A stretch of DNA of 64,000 bases, from assembly GCA_020847045.1 (NCBI GenBank), contig JADLCT010000015.1, forward strand, positions 36,944 to 100,943, given 5' to 3'. The translations under genes were made by a program, and so were the position numbers. Under the pieces are notes generated by a model. It saw only the letters and a list, made by a program, of their open reading frames with translations, ran no database searches and had not been told where the DNA came from. Shown here piece after piece: positions 25,053 through 34,473 of this stretch. The stretch comes from Bryobacterales bacterium (GTDB lineage Bacteria > Acidobacteriota > Terriglobia > Bryobacterales > Bryobacteraceae). Numbering within the stretch: position 1 is the stretch's first letter; each line of letters starts with the position of its first letter.

Positions 25053-27158
25053 CTAGTCGCCCATCGCGCCGACTTCTTCCTCGGCGGCTTTCTTCTTCGC
25101 CGGGGCGGCCATGAGGTCCTCGATGCCGACGAAGCCTTCCGGCTTCTGCTCCTTGAGGACGACCTCGCGGTAGAGCTTTGCCATTCTGGCGTTCTCGGCG
25201 TCCTGCTGCACTTTCAGCTTCAGATCGCGGGCGCGGATCTTCTCCTCGCGGGCGTTCTTGGCGATGCCGAGTTCATCCAGGTCGGTCTGCTTCTTGAAGT
25301 TGACGTGTTCCTCGCGGAGCGACAGGTCATGATTGACCGACTTCAGCGAAACATTCTTATTTCCGGCGAAGATTTCGTGGCGGCCGTGCTCGTCGTACCA
25401 CTTGGTGAGCGACGCCGTCATGTGCATCTTCTCGATGATATTGCGCCAGCCGATGCCCGTGTTGTAGGCGCAGAAGCTGATTTCGCCTTCCTGGGTCGCG
25501 TACGGAATGATGCACTGCTCCGTGCGGCGGAAGTCGTAGTTGAACAGATCCTGGAACCACATGCCGGCGATGAACAGGAAGTTCCAACGGTCGGCGCGGC
25601 GCCGTTCGATGTCCTGCATGCGCGTGGCGCCATGAACCTGGCCGTAGTTGCGGCCCGTCGCCCCGAAGCTCTTGTCGAACTTCCGCAGCAGGTCGATCAG
25701 CTTGAAGTGCGTCGGCGACTCGAACGGGTTGTAGTTGCGCATCAGCGACAGCGCCATGCCAAGCATGGACAGCTTCTTTCCGCGCGCGGCGTCGTTGACG
25801 CGCATCAGGTCGCGGGAGAGCTGATCGGCGTTCAGGAACGCGGTCACCGCCTTGGCTTCGCGGGTTTCCTTGTCCACCATGATCGCCATGCCCACGCCGC
25901 AATTCGGGTGGCAGCCGCAGCTCATCTGGCCGAAGTTGCGCTCCGGACCGTGCATGTTGTCGGCCCAGTCGGAGAAGGTCGAGACGAACGAAAGCGGGAA
26001 CCAGTCGCGCCGGGGCTCGCCGATGCCGGTCTGCCGCTTCACGTCGTAGGCAAGGTGCGACAACGTGTAGCGCTGCGCCGCGCGCCGTTCCGGCGTGATT
26101 GCTTCGTCGCGGCCCGTGAAGCTCACCGGCTGGAAGCTGAGGAATGGAATCTTCTTCGGGTTGTCCAGGGCGAACTGAACCACGTGGCCCACTTGCTCGT
26201 TGTTAATGCCATTGACGATGGTGATCACCGGAATGATCGTCACGCCCGCCTGATGCAGGTTCTCGATGGCCTGAATCTTCACATCGAACAGGTTGCCGAC
26301 CAGGCGGTGCGAGTTGGCTTCGTTGCCGATGCCGTCGAACTGCAGATAGGCATACCGGAGGCCAGCCTCGGCCGCCTGCTGGCTGAAGGTCTTGCTCTTG
26401 GCGAACTCGATGCCGTTGGTCGCCGCCTGCACGCTGGTGTACCCCACCTTGCGGGCGTACCGCACGGCGTCGATGAAGTACGGCGACAGCGTTGGCTCAC
26501 CACCGGAAAACTGCACCGACATCTGGCGGCGCGGCTTGATCGAGATGGCGTTGTCCAGAAGAGTCTTCACGTCGTCCCAGGTCAGCTCATGCACGAAGCC
26601 CACCTGGTTGGCGTCCATGAAGCACGGATCGCACATCATGTTGCAGCGGTTGGTCAGATCAATCGTCAGCACGGCGCCGCGGCCGTGCGTGATCGTCGAG
26701 GAGCCGTGGTTGTGCAGCTTTTCGTCGTTATGCGCACGGATGTCACGGCCCGGGAACGACTCTTCCAGGTGCTTGAACATCACCGGGTCGATCGACATGA
26801 TGTCTTCGAAATGCCCGTGCTTCGGGCAGTCCTTCACCATCATGATCTTGCCGTCGCGCTCGATGATCTGCGCCTTGATTTCGCCCACCTTCTCATTAAT
26901 GAGAACGGTGTAATCCTTCTTGCCGTCCAGAATCTCCTGGCGCGCTTCAATCACACAGTTCGGACACAGGGAGTCGGTCGTGCGCGGCCAGCCCAGCGGG
27001 GGCTTCGTCTTTTGCCAGCTCTTGAGGAGGGGTTTGTCGCTCCACTTCGGAGTGATGGAAGCGTTTTGGCTGAACTGGTTCAACGCGTCGTAGATCGACC
27101 AGGCGCCGTTGGCGGCCACGGTCAGGACCTTTTCCACGTATTTAATCGGCTTGTGCAT
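25053..27158 (-). CDS. Radical SAM protein, Tes/Mss-like candidate lipid cross-linking enzyme
   Basis: Radical SAM enzyme of 701 aa. Residues ~60-115 form a Cys site (TTDSLCPNC with C65/C68, then CPKHG with C111). The radical SAM cluster motif is CNMMCDPC (C172, C176, C179), with GGEPT at 219-223. Further cysteines occur at 414, 416 and 420 (SCGCHPNC), and at 549 and 563 in CIIPYATQEGEISFCAYN. This arrangement, N-terminal T-x-SLCPxC with C-x-x-HG and the C-terminal YA-x-x-x-G...FC-x-YN block, matches as I recall it archaeal tetraether synthase (Tes) and bacterial membrane-spanning lipid synthase (Mss), which join two lipid tails C-C. A charged C-terminal tail follows. The family match is from memory; the function is inferred. 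Confidence 0.75.
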   Translation of the reverse strand: MHKPIKYVEKVLTVAANGAWSIYDALNQFSQNASITPKWSDKPLLKSWQKTKPPLGWPRTTDSLCPNCVIEARQEILDGKKDYTVLINEKVGEIKAQIIERDGKIMMVKDCPKHGHFEDIMSIDPVMFKHLEESFPGRDIRAHNDEKLHNHGSSTITHGRGAVLTIDLTNRCNMMCDPCFMDANQVGFVHELTWDDVKTLLDNAISIKPRRQMSVQFSGGEPTLSPYFIDAVRYARKVGYTSVQAATNGIEFAKSKTFSQQAAEAGLRYAYLQFDGIGNEANSHRLVGNLFDVKIQAIENLHQAGVTIIPVITIVNGINNEQVGHVVQFALDNPKKIPFLSFQPVSFTGRDEAITPERRAAQRYTLSHLAYDVKRQTGIGEPRRDWFPLSFVSTFSDWADNMHGPERNFGQMSCGCHPNCGVGMAIMVDKETREAKAVTAFLNADQLSRDLMRVNDAARGKKLSMLGMALSLMRNYNPFESPTHFKLIDLLRKFDKSFGATGRNYGQVHGATRMQDIERRRADRWNFLFIAGMWFQDLFNYDFRRTEQCIIPYATQEGEISFCAYNTGIGWRNIIEKMHMTASLTKWYDEHGRHEIFAGNKNVSLKSVNHDLSLREEHVNFKKQTDLDELGIAKNAREEKIRARDLKLKVQQDAENARMAKLYREVVLKEQKPEGFVGIEDLMAAPAKKKAAEEEVGAMGD

Positions 27159-27372
27159 CGTTTCGACTCTCCTCGTCCGATACCGGTCAAAATCAGGCGG
27201 ACGGAGTCACAACGGAACAGAAACTCCTCGCCGTACAGTTTTCCAGTGTAGAAAAGGCTGCGCATGGCGGCCATCACAAAGTATCCAAGGGTAAGATATC
27301 GTCATTGTATGGCGAAATCCGGGCCTAAACGGAGGCGCCCGAAAAAGGCAACTAAGCCCCTTATTCTTCATC

Positions 27373-28434
27373 ATGATGCAACGAGAACCCCTGACCAGGT
27401 GGGCGACTGATGCCGGTTTCGCCCGCGTGGGCGTAGCCCCGGCCCTGCCGCTGGAGGAGTATGCCGCATTTTTCGAGTGGAGCCAGCGCGGACTGGCCGG
27501 TCCCATGGGCTATCTCACGGACCACCGCGCCGGGGTCCGCTCGGACCCGCGCCACCTGCTGGCCTCAGCTCGTTCGCTCATTTGTGTAGCTTATCCCTAC
27601 ACCGGTCCAAGCGCCGATGGGCCGGGGTGGGACGACGCCGGGCGCGCGTGGATCTCCTGCTACGCCTGGGGCGACGACTACCACGACATTGTAAAAAAAG
27701 GACTTGAGCAGCTTGCCGCCCAGATTTATAGCGCTTGGGGCGAGCATGACTGGCGCGCGTGTGTCGACACTGCCCCGCTGCTGGAACGAGGCTACGCCCG
27801 GTGGGCCGGGCTCGGTTGGATCGGCCGGAATCAGTGCCTCATCGACGAACGCGCCGGGTCCTGGTTCTTCCTCGGATTTCTCCTAACCAGCCACGAGATC
27901 CCCCCCGATTCCCCGCCGCCGGACCGCTGTGGCACCTGCCGCCGCTGCATCGACGCCTGCCCCACTGCCGCGCTCGTGCCCAATCCTGCCTCTCCCGGCG
28001 GGTGGGAACTCGACGCCCGCCTCTGCATCAGCACACTCACCATCGAAACGCGGGGCGCCATCCCGGAGGCGCTACGGCCGGGCGTGGGACGCCACATTTT
28101 CGGCTGCGACATTTGCCAGGAGGTCTGCCCGTGGAACCGGCGGCTGCACCGGCGTATGGAGCCTGCGTCCACTCCGGTCTCGCCGCCAAGGGAGGCTTTC
28201 GTGGCCCCACCGCTGGAGCGGCTCGCCGCACTCACGCCCCAGGAGTTTCAAGCCCTGTTCCGGGGCACCCCGGTGACACGGGCGCGATACCATGGCTTTC
28301 TGCGCAACGTGGCCGTGGCCATGGGCAACAGCGGCGTCCCCACGCTCCGCAAGGCCCTGGAGCCACTGGCCCGGCACGAGAATGCGATGGTGGCCGAACA
28401 CGCACAATGGGCGCTGGAGCGGTTGGCCGGATGA
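27373..28434 (+). CDS. queG: Epoxyqueuosine reductase QueG
   Basis: Cytoplasmic cobalamin- and iron-sulfur-dependent enzyme reducing epoxyqueuosine to queuosine in tRNA, the last step of queuosine synthesis. At 353 aa it is close to the usual QueG length. Visible signatures are GWIGRNQCLID and the ferredoxin-like motif CGTCRRCIDACPTAAL (C186, C189, C192, C196). C218 and the second set GCDICQEVCPWN (C245, C248, C252) complete the two 4Fe-4S sites. D132 in VDTAPLLER matches the conserved catalytic region. The C-terminus resembles a short HEAT-like segment. Its TGA overlaps the ATG of the TPR gene (ATGA), so the two are coupled. Confidence 0.95.
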   Translation: MMQREPLTRWATDAGFARVGVAPALPLEEYAAFFEWSQRGLAGPMGYLTDHRAGVRSDPRHLLASARSLICVAYPYTGPSADGPGWDDAGRAWISCYAWGDDYHDIVKKGLEQLAAQIYSAWGEHDWRACVDTAPLLERGYARWAGLGWIGRNQCLIDERAGSWFFLGFLLTSHEIPPDSPPPDRCGTCRRCIDACPTAALVPNPASPGGWELDARLCISTLTIETRGAIPEALRPGVGRHIFGCDICQEVCPWNRRLHRRMEPASTPVSPPREAFVAPPLERLAALTPQEFQALFRGTPVTRARYHGFLRNVAVAMGNSGVPTLRKALEPLARHENAMVAEHAQWALERLAG

Positions 28435-29627
28435 TCCGGACGGCCGCGGCGCTGCTGTGCCTGTTCGCCGGAGCGCTGCCGGGTGCAGCCGGCGTGTCAC
28501 TGGACGAGCGCGGGCTCGACCACTTCTACAACCTCGAGTTCGACCAAGCCATAGCCGCCTTTGAAAAGGCCACCGCCGCCGAGCCGCAATCGCCGGATCA
28601 TTACAACCACCTGGCCCAGTCGATTCTCTTCCGCGAAATGCTGAGGGCCGGAGCGCTGGAAAGCGAGTTGGTCAGTGGCGGCAACGCCTTTCTCCGCCGC
28701 GAAAAGATGAATCCCACACCGGAAGACCAGCGCCGCTTCGACGATTGCATCGCCAAGGCCATGACGCTGGCGCAGGCCACTCTTTCGGCGCACCCAGGCA
28801 ACATACCGGCGCTCTACGCTCTGGGGATCAGCTATGGTCTCCGGGCCAATTACAACTTCCTGGTGAGAAAGTCGTGGATGGACGCTCTCCGCGACGCCAC
28901 ACAAAGCAGCAAGTTTCACAGGCGGATCACCGCCATTGACCCTGGCTATACCGATGCGCTGCTGGTGCAGGGCACGCACGAGTACATTCTGGGAAACCTG
29001 CCCTGGCACTACAAGATCATGGGCTTTCTGATCGGCTTTCGCGGCGACCGGGAACACGGCATCCGCACGTTGGAAGAGGTGGCGGCCAAGGGCAAGCGCA
29101 CGCGCGACGACGCCGCCATTCTGCTGGCCGTCATCTACAGGCGCGAACGCCGGTTTGCACGCGCCATCGGTTTGCTGGAGCGGCTGATTCCCCGCTATCC
29201 GCGGAACTATCTCCTGCGGCTCGAACTTGCCCAGATGTACTCGGACAACGGTGACGGGGAAGCGGCTCTGGCCGCCATCGCGGAGGTGGAGAAGTTGAAA
29301 CGCGGCGCCACGCCCGGCTTCGCCAGCCTGCCCATGGAGAAGGTGCTCTACTACCGCGCCACCGTGCAGTTCTGGTATCGCGACTACACAGCCGCCATCG
29401 CCAATTTCGAGCGCGTCACGGCCAAGGCTGGAGAATTGGATCCGAACACCGGCGTTACCGCCTGGATGCGCCTCGGACAGGCGCATGACCTGCGCAACGA
29501 ACGCGCGAAGGCCCTGGCCTGCTACCGCCACGCGATTGCATTCGCACCCGAATCCGGCGTGGCGAAAGAGTGCCAGGGCTATCTCAAGCGGCCGTTCCGG
29601 CGTACGGACGACCCGCCGCAGGGTTGA
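28431..29627 (+). CDS. Exported TPR-repeat protein
   Basis: Protein of 398 aa from ATG 28431, overlapping the QueG stop; a longer in-frame reading from 27759 runs inside QueG in another frame and is rejected. It has a signal peptide (MIRTAAALLCLFAGALPGAAG). Tetratricopeptide-like helices follow, for example LDHFYNLEFDQAIAAFEKATAAEP near the start and FWYRDYTAAIANFERVTAKAG near the end. A more hydrophobic segment (LPWHYKIMGFLIGFRGDREHG) lies in the middle. Such acidobacterial TPR proteins are of unknown function and probably act as periplasmic scaffolds. The link to queuosine is likely only by transcription. Confidence 0.82.
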   Translation: MIRTAAALLCLFAGALPGAAGVSLDERGLDHFYNLEFDQAIAAFEKATAAEPQSPDHYNHLAQSILFREMLRAGALESELVSGGNAFLRREKMNPTPEDQRRFDDCIAKAMTLAQATLSAHPGNIPALYALGISYGLRANYNFLVRKSWMDALRDATQSSKFHRRITAIDPGYTDALLVQGTHEYILGNLPWHYKIMGFLIGFRGDREHGIRTLEEVAAKGKRTRDDAAILLAVIYRRERRFARAIGLLERLIPRYPRNYLLRLELAQMYSDNGDGEAALAAIAEVEKLKRGATPGFASLPMEKVLYYRATVQFWYRDYTAAIANFERVTAKAGELDPNTGVTAWMRLGQAHDLRNERAKALACYRHAIAFAPESGVAKECQGYLKRPFRRTDDPPQG

Positions 29628-29632
29628 GTGAA

Positions 29633-29653
29633 GCGGCCCCGGAGCGAGGCCGC
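29633..29653. terminator. Weak hairpin between convergent genes
   Basis: Inverted repeat GCGGCC (29633-29638) with GGCCGC (29648-29653) across a 9-nt spacer, in the 32-nt gap between convergent stops. No T run follows on either strand, so it is only a possible bidirectional terminator. Confidence 0.35.
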
Positions 29654-29659
29654 CCCGGG

Positions 29660-32600
29660 TTAGAAGTAAAACTTCAGGCCGAGTTGGATCACGCGCGTCG
29701 TCAGTCCCTGCACGCCCGCGCCCACCTTGCCGAAGTTCTGCGACCGCACGCCGCGGTCCACCGAACCGGGCTCGATGTTGTAGTGGTTCGGCAGGTTGTA
29801 GAATTCCGTGCGGAACTCCACGCGCCGCGCCTCGCCGATGCGGAACTGCTTGTTCACCGACATGTCGATGCTGAACACGCCGGGCAGGCGGATGTTCCCG
29901 GTACGCGCGGCATTGCCAAAGCGGCCAAACGGCGTTTGGGCGAATGCGCCCGTGTTGAACCAGCGCTGGTAGGTTCGCTCGCCGGGGCTCAGGTTGGCCT
30001 TCTGCCCGGAGACCATGTCGGGACGCGAGCCCACGCCGGTGCCGGTCGTATCAACGCCGTAAGCGATGTTAGCGGCAAAACCGCTCTGGCCGACGATGAT
30101 GCTCGACACCTGCCAGCCGCCGGCGATCGTCCGCACGAGGGGAGCAGCACCGCTGAACAGCGGCAGGTCGTAGACGAACGACTGCACGAAGCGCTGCGTC
30201 ACGTCGAAGCCGCACAGCGAGCGCTCATTGGCCAGATTATAAATATCCTGAATCTCGCCGATGAAGGAACCGCCGCCGATGTCGGCGCCGATGTCGCTCG
30301 GTCCGGAGATGCACTTGGACCAGGTGTACGCCGTGAGCGAGGTGAGTCCCCGGGCCATGCGGCGGTCCGCGCGCACCTGCAGGGAGTGGTAGCTCGAGTT
30401 GCCGATGGATTTGTCGCCCGCGATGGCCCGCAGGAACGACTGGTTCGGACGGCGCGCGTTGATCGGCGCCAGACCCGGCGTACGCGGGTCCACGACTTCG
30501 ACGGGCCGGTTCATCGACGGCAGCGTCACGCTTAACCGCGTTCCCTTGGAGCCGACATAGCCCGCATCGAGCAGGAAGCCCGCCACGGTCTGCGTCTGCA
30601 TGGTGAAGTTCCACTGCTGAATGTAGGCGTCGCGATAGTAGGGGTCGTTCGAGGGAACGGCGTTCAACTCGAAGCCGGGCGTGCCGACGCGCCGGAAGGG
30701 ATCGCTCAACAGCACGTCGGGCGCGCCAGCCGCGGCTCCGATGATGGAGTAGCTGCTTTTGGCCTGCGACGACTCCGTGTTGCCGAACGGAGCATTCGGG
30801 TGGATGTGATTGTAGTAGACGCCGTAGCCGGCGCGGACCACCGTCTTGGGCAGGAACGTGGGACGCCAGGCCAGACCCACGCGCGGCCCGAAGTTGTTCT
30901 TGTCGCCGCGCACCATGCGGGGGAACGCCGCCGTGGCAGGCGTCACCAGCCGCGTCACGAACAGACCGTTCTGCTCAACGTTGGCCATGCGGCCCTTGGA
31001 ATCGAACAGCGGTTGCAGGTAGTCGTAGCGCAGGCCCAGGTTCAAGGTGACGTTGGGCAGAATCTTCCAGTCGTCCTGCACGAAGTAGCTTTGCCACAAC
31101 GCTTTCAGGTCCGTGTTCGTGTGGTCGGGGTTGATGTTGGCCGTCTTCACATAGCCGAGCATAAAATCGGCCATGGCCGATCCGGTGTAGGTTCCATCGA
31201 AGGAAAAGTCGCCGCGCGGGTTGCGGGCCTGCTCAAACGCGAAGCCGCGCTTTACGAAGTCGGCGCCAATCTTGATGAAGTGCTTGCCGCGCTGCATCGA
31301 GACGATGTCGTTGAAATTGTAGACGGCGTTGGCGCGCACGCGCGGGCCGATCTGGCGCTGGATATTGAACACGCTGAAGCCGCCTTCGGGGCCGCTGATC
31401 GAGATGCTCGGCGGACCGTAGTCAATCGGCAATTGCGAGGCCAGCGGGATCTTCATCTCGTTGGCGATGTTGAATTCCGGCTTGTTCGTCGTACCGAAGA
31501 TCTCGTCCTCGGTCATGTCGTTCCACCCAAAGCGGGCCTCATTCACGATGGATGAGGAGATCATCCGCGTCCAGGTTCCGGCCAGGTTCTGAGTGCGCGC
31601 GTTGTTGTCTCGCACGTCGTTGCCCCAGTAGGGCGTGCCTTTTTCGATGGTCGAGTTCCACACATAGCGGAACGAAAGCGCGTCCTTGTTCGTCAGGCTG
31701 TGGTCGATGCGGTAGGTGTAGTTGTCCTGCGTGGCCACGGCGCTCTGCGGGTTGTTGATGAAGTTCAGGTTGCCCACGCTCGTATTGGGCTGCGGCGTGT
31801 ACTTCAGGAAAGTGACCGCCTGCTGGCTGATGAGCGAACGCGGAATCTGATTGTTCGCGATGCCGATGTTGAGCGGATCCTTCAATATGATCGGCGCTCC
31901 GGTGCGGGAGTTGGTGAGCTTGCTGAAGTCGCCATTCCGCATCTCGGCGGGAGGCACCAACCGGTATCCGGCCGCCGCGCCCGAAGCCAGCCGTCCGCTC
32001 TCCCAATTGAAGAAGAAGAACGTGCGGTCCTTGCCGTTGTAGATTTTGGGAATGTACACCGGCCCGCCGACGTTGGCGCCGAACTGGTTGCGGTTCAGCC
32101 TCGGCGAGGTGGCGTTCTTGCCCCCGATCGCATCATAGGTTTGCGTCAAGGCGTCGTTGCGGTTGAACTCCCACAGCGTGCCGCGCAGGGCATTGCTGCC
32201 CCGGCGCGTGAGGATGCTCACCTGGCCGCCGGGCGAGGCGCCGTACTCGGCCGAGTAGGTCGAGGTCTCCACGCGGAACTCGGACAGCGAATCCACCGAC
32301 AGGGCGAACGGGTAGCTGAAAGCATCGTAGTCCATGAATTCGACGCCATCGAGATAGAAGCGGTTGTTCGTGTCGCGCGCCCCGTTGGCCGACATCGCCG
32401 TCTGGCCGAAGCTGCGCGAGGTCTCTCCGATCGACCCGCGGCCGCGCCGCACCGTGATCGAACCGGGCGTGCCAGGGTTCACGCCGGGAATCAGTTGCGC
32501 CAACTGGACAAAGTTGCGGCCATTCAGCGGCAGGTCGACGATCTTCGAGCCGTCGATCACCGCGCCCACGCTGGCGGACTCGGTTTGCAGCGCGGCCGCC

Positions 32601-32959
32601 GACGCCGACACGCTCATCGTCTGGGTTACTTCACCCAGTTCGAGTTTCAGATCCAGGCGAGCCGTCTGGCCTACCTGCAGTTCAAAGGACTGCACCTCAT
32701 ACGTGCGAAACCCCTTGGCGGCCGCCGACAGTGTGAACCGGGCGGCCGGCAGGAAGGGAATTGAATAGTGTCCTGTCGAGTCGGTCACCGTTTCGCGGAC
32801 CGCGTTCGTTTCCAGATTCTTCAACCGGATTTGTGCGGCGGGTACGGCGGCGCCGGTCCCATCCACGGCCGTACCCACAACTGTGGCGGTGGTTTGTTGG
32901 GCCCACAGCGCGCCGGACGTCAGGCACACTCCCAGACAAATGGCAAAGATTCGATTCAT
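29660..32959 (-). CDS. Oar-like TonB-dependent outer-membrane receptor
   Basis: Large outer-membrane protein of 1099 aa. I start it at ATG 32959 because a signal peptide (MNRIFAICLGVCLTSGALWAQ) begins there; the further upstream frame overlaps the divergent gene. Residues ~22-105 form a carboxypeptidase-regulatory-like beta domain (VVGTAVDGTGAAVPAAQIRLKN, then YSIPFLPAARFTLSAAAKGF). A plug domain follows (DLPLNGRNFVQLAQLIPGV, FYLDGVEFMDYDAFSYP, GASPGGQVSILTRRGSNALRG), then a beta-barrel of about 750 residues ending in FYF. The final aromatic residue suits BAM insertion. It would import a glycan or peptide-like nutrient. It is divergent from the membrane-anchored regulator-like gene, 153 nt between starts. 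Confidence 0.92.
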   Translation of the reverse strand: MNRIFAICLGVCLTSGALWAQQTTATVVGTAVDGTGAAVPAAQIRLKNLETNAVRETVTDSTGHYSIPFLPAARFTLSAAAKGFRTYEVQSFELQVGQTARLDLKLELGEVTQTMSVSASAAALQTESASVGAVIDGSKIVDLPLNGRNFVQLAQLIPGVNPGTPGSITVRRGRGSIGETSRSFGQTAMSANGARDTNNRFYLDGVEFMDYDAFSYPFALSVDSLSEFRVETSTYSAEYGASPGGQVSILTRRGSNALRGTLWEFNRNDALTQTYDAIGGKNATSPRLNRNQFGANVGGPVYIPKIYNGKDRTFFFFNWESGRLASGAAAGYRLVPPAEMRNGDFSKLTNSRTGAPIILKDPLNIGIANNQIPRSLISQQAVTFLKYTPQPNTSVGNLNFINNPQSAVATQDNYTYRIDHSLTNKDALSFRYVWNSTIEKGTPYWGNDVRDNNARTQNLAGTWTRMISSSIVNEARFGWNDMTEDEIFGTTNKPEFNIANEMKIPLASQLPIDYGPPSISISGPEGGFSVFNIQRQIGPRVRANAVYNFNDIVSMQRGKHFIKIGADFVKRGFAFEQARNPRGDFSFDGTYTGSAMADFMLGYVKTANINPDHTNTDLKALWQSYFVQDDWKILPNVTLNLGLRYDYLQPLFDSKGRMANVEQNGLFVTRLVTPATAAFPRMVRGDKNNFGPRVGLAWRPTFLPKTVVRAGYGVYYNHIHPNAPFGNTESSQAKSSYSIIGAAAGAPDVLLSDPFRRVGTPGFELNAVPSNDPYYRDAYIQQWNFTMQTQTVAGFLLDAGYVGSKGTRLSVTLPSMNRPVEVVDPRTPGLAPINARRPNQSFLRAIAGDKSIGNSSYHSLQVRADRRMARGLTSLTAYTWSKCISGPSDIGADIGGGSFIGEIQDIYNLANERSLCGFDVTQRFVQSFVYDLPLFSGAAPLVRTIAGGWQVSSIIVGQSGFAANIAYGVDTTGTGVGSRPDMVSGQKANLSPGERTYQRWFNTGAFAQTPFGRFGNAARTGNIRLPGVFSIDMSVNKQFRIGEARRVEFRTEFYNLPNHYNIEPGSVDRGVRSQNFGKVGAGVQGLTTRVIQLGLKFYF

Positions 32960-33112
32960 AGGCTGACGAGAGACTCCTCTTCGGGTTACGCTACGCTCCC
33001 GCACCAGCGGAGACAAGAGAATTCTCCGTGAATTCTCGGAGAGCTTAAAGCGCAAACGCTTCATTTTAGAGCAAGTTCCCTCGTCACGGCGCGATGGTAG
33101 AATGTGTAAGCC

Positions 33113-34450
33113 ATGAGGGAGTCCGGCATCGGCCATGAAGACCAGCCCTTGCCGCCCGCGTCTTCCCCGGATGAGCGCTGGGCCCTGGTGGCGCGCATCT
33201 GCTCCTCTCCTCACCTGGCCCGTTCCACGCGCTTGAAGGAGTTGCTGCACTACGTCTGCCGGCGCAGTTGGAACGAGGGCGCCGAGGAGATTCGCGAGCA
33301 CGAGCTAGGCGTCGGCGTCTTCCAGCGCCCCCCGCAATACGACTCGACGCAGGACACGATTGTCCGCGTGCAGGCGTCGCAACTGCGCAAGCGCTTGGAA
33401 CGGTATTTCGCCGAGGAGGGGCGCGACGAGCAGCTCATCCTCGAGGTCAGCCGGGGCTCCTACCTGCCGGTGGTGTATGGACGCTCCGGGGCCCAACCCG
33501 AACTGGAGGCCACAGCCGAACCCGCGGCCGGCGAGCGGCGCGCGCTCCGGCACTATCTGGTTTGGCTGCTGGCGTCCGCCTGCGTGGGGCTGCTGTTGTT
33601 GTGCGGCTGGCTGTTTCAGCAACTGCGGAGCCAAGCGCCCGTTCCCGTTGCCACGGGTCCCACGGTGCGGCAGTTTTGGTCGGCGTTTGCCGCCAATGGC
33701 GCCGAGTCGTTCATCGTCGTCGCCGACTCCTCCTACTCCGCGCTGCAGGACGCCATCCAGCGTCCGATCGGAATCGACGAGTATGTCCGGCGCGGCTATG
33801 AGGATGAGTTCAGCAAGGCCGGCCTTCCCCCCAGGTACGGCCAGTTGCTGCGCTACCTTATGGCCCGGCGGTATACCTCGCTCGCCGACGTGCTCGTCGT
33901 GCGGCGCATCACGGAGTCGCAGCTTCTGAATCCGTCCCGCACCTCCGTGGTTCATACGCGCGACCATAACATCCGCGCCTTCCAGCAGGGCAATCACATC
34001 CTGATCGGTTCCCAGCGCGCCATCCCCTGGGTCAGCCTATTCGACTCCTCCCTGGACTTCCATCTCTACGACGGCAGCGAGGATTTCCACATGCAGCACG
34101 ACGAGCGCGACTCGCACGTCTGGGTGGAAAACCGGCGGCCGCGGCCCGGCGAACCGCCGCGGTACGTCAGCCTGTCGCGCGGCGCCGAAGGCACGCACGG
34201 CTACGCCCTGATCGCCTGCCTGCCCAATTTGAGCCGCACCGGCAATGTGCTGATTCTGGCCGGAACGGACATGACCAGCACTGAGGCGGCGGGCACTCTG
34301 CTCACCACGGAAAGCTTTCTGGCAGGCCTGCTCAACCGTCTACCCGCCGGCAAGGGCTCCGGCCTGCCGCATTTCGAAGCTCTGCTGGATACGCAGCGCG
34401 TGGAAAGCTCGAACCGCGGCTTCGAGATTGTCGCTCTGCATCCGCACTAA
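33113..34450 (+). CDS. Membrane-anchored putative regulator, Acidobacteria-type
   Basis: Protein of 445 aa. Residues ~25-122 match a domain common at the N-terminus of acidobacterial sensor-like and cyclase-like proteins. The recognisable phrases are RLKELLHYVCRRSW, REHELGVGVFQRPPQYDSTQDTIVRVQASQLRKRLERYF, and ILEVSRGSYLPVVYG, resembling a winged-helix-type module. One membrane helix spans about residues 147-168. The remaining ~275 residues would be outside the cytoplasm and contain no family I recognise. The layout (cytoplasmic DNA-binding-like domain, one helix, external domain) recalls ToxR/CadC-type one-component regulators. Divergence from the Oar-like receptor gene suggests it may control that gene. 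Function not proven. Confidence 0.72.
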   Translation: MRESGIGHEDQPLPPASSPDERWALVARICSSPHLARSTRLKELLHYVCRRSWNEGAEEIREHELGVGVFQRPPQYDSTQDTIVRVQASQLRKRLERYFAEEGRDEQLILEVSRGSYLPVVYGRSGAQPELEATAEPAAGERRALRHYLVWLLASACVGLLLLCGWLFQQLRSQAPVPVATGPTVRQFWSAFAANGAESFIVVADSSYSALQDAIQRPIGIDEYVRRGYEDEFSKAGLPPRYGQLLRYLMARRYTSLADVLVVRRITESQLLNPSRTSVVHTRDHNIRAFQQGNHILIGSQRAIPWVSLFDSSLDFHLYDGSEDFHMQHDERDSHVWVENRRPRPGEPPRYVSLSRGAEGTHGYALIACLPNLSRTGNVLILAGTDMTSTEAAGTLLTTESFLAGLLNRLPAGKGSGLPHFEALLDTQRVESSNRGFEIVALHPH

Positions 34451-34473
34451 CGCACCAGTGTGTGGCCGGTCCG

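Noticed and set aside
25053..27158. Radical SAM gene as a sulfatase-maturating enzyme (anSME)
   Set aside because: Its size (701 aa), N-terminal Cys site and C-terminal blocks do not fit anSME, which is ~400 aa with a SPASM-type cysteine set.
27309..27410. 33-codon basic ORF (starts MAKSGPKRRRPKK) just before and into queG
   Set aside because: No ribosome site, overlaps the queG start in another frame, and no family recognised.
27759..28430. In-frame extension giving the TPR protein 622 aa
   Set aside because: The extension lies inside queG in another frame; ATG 28431 with ATGA overlap and a signal peptide is the better start.
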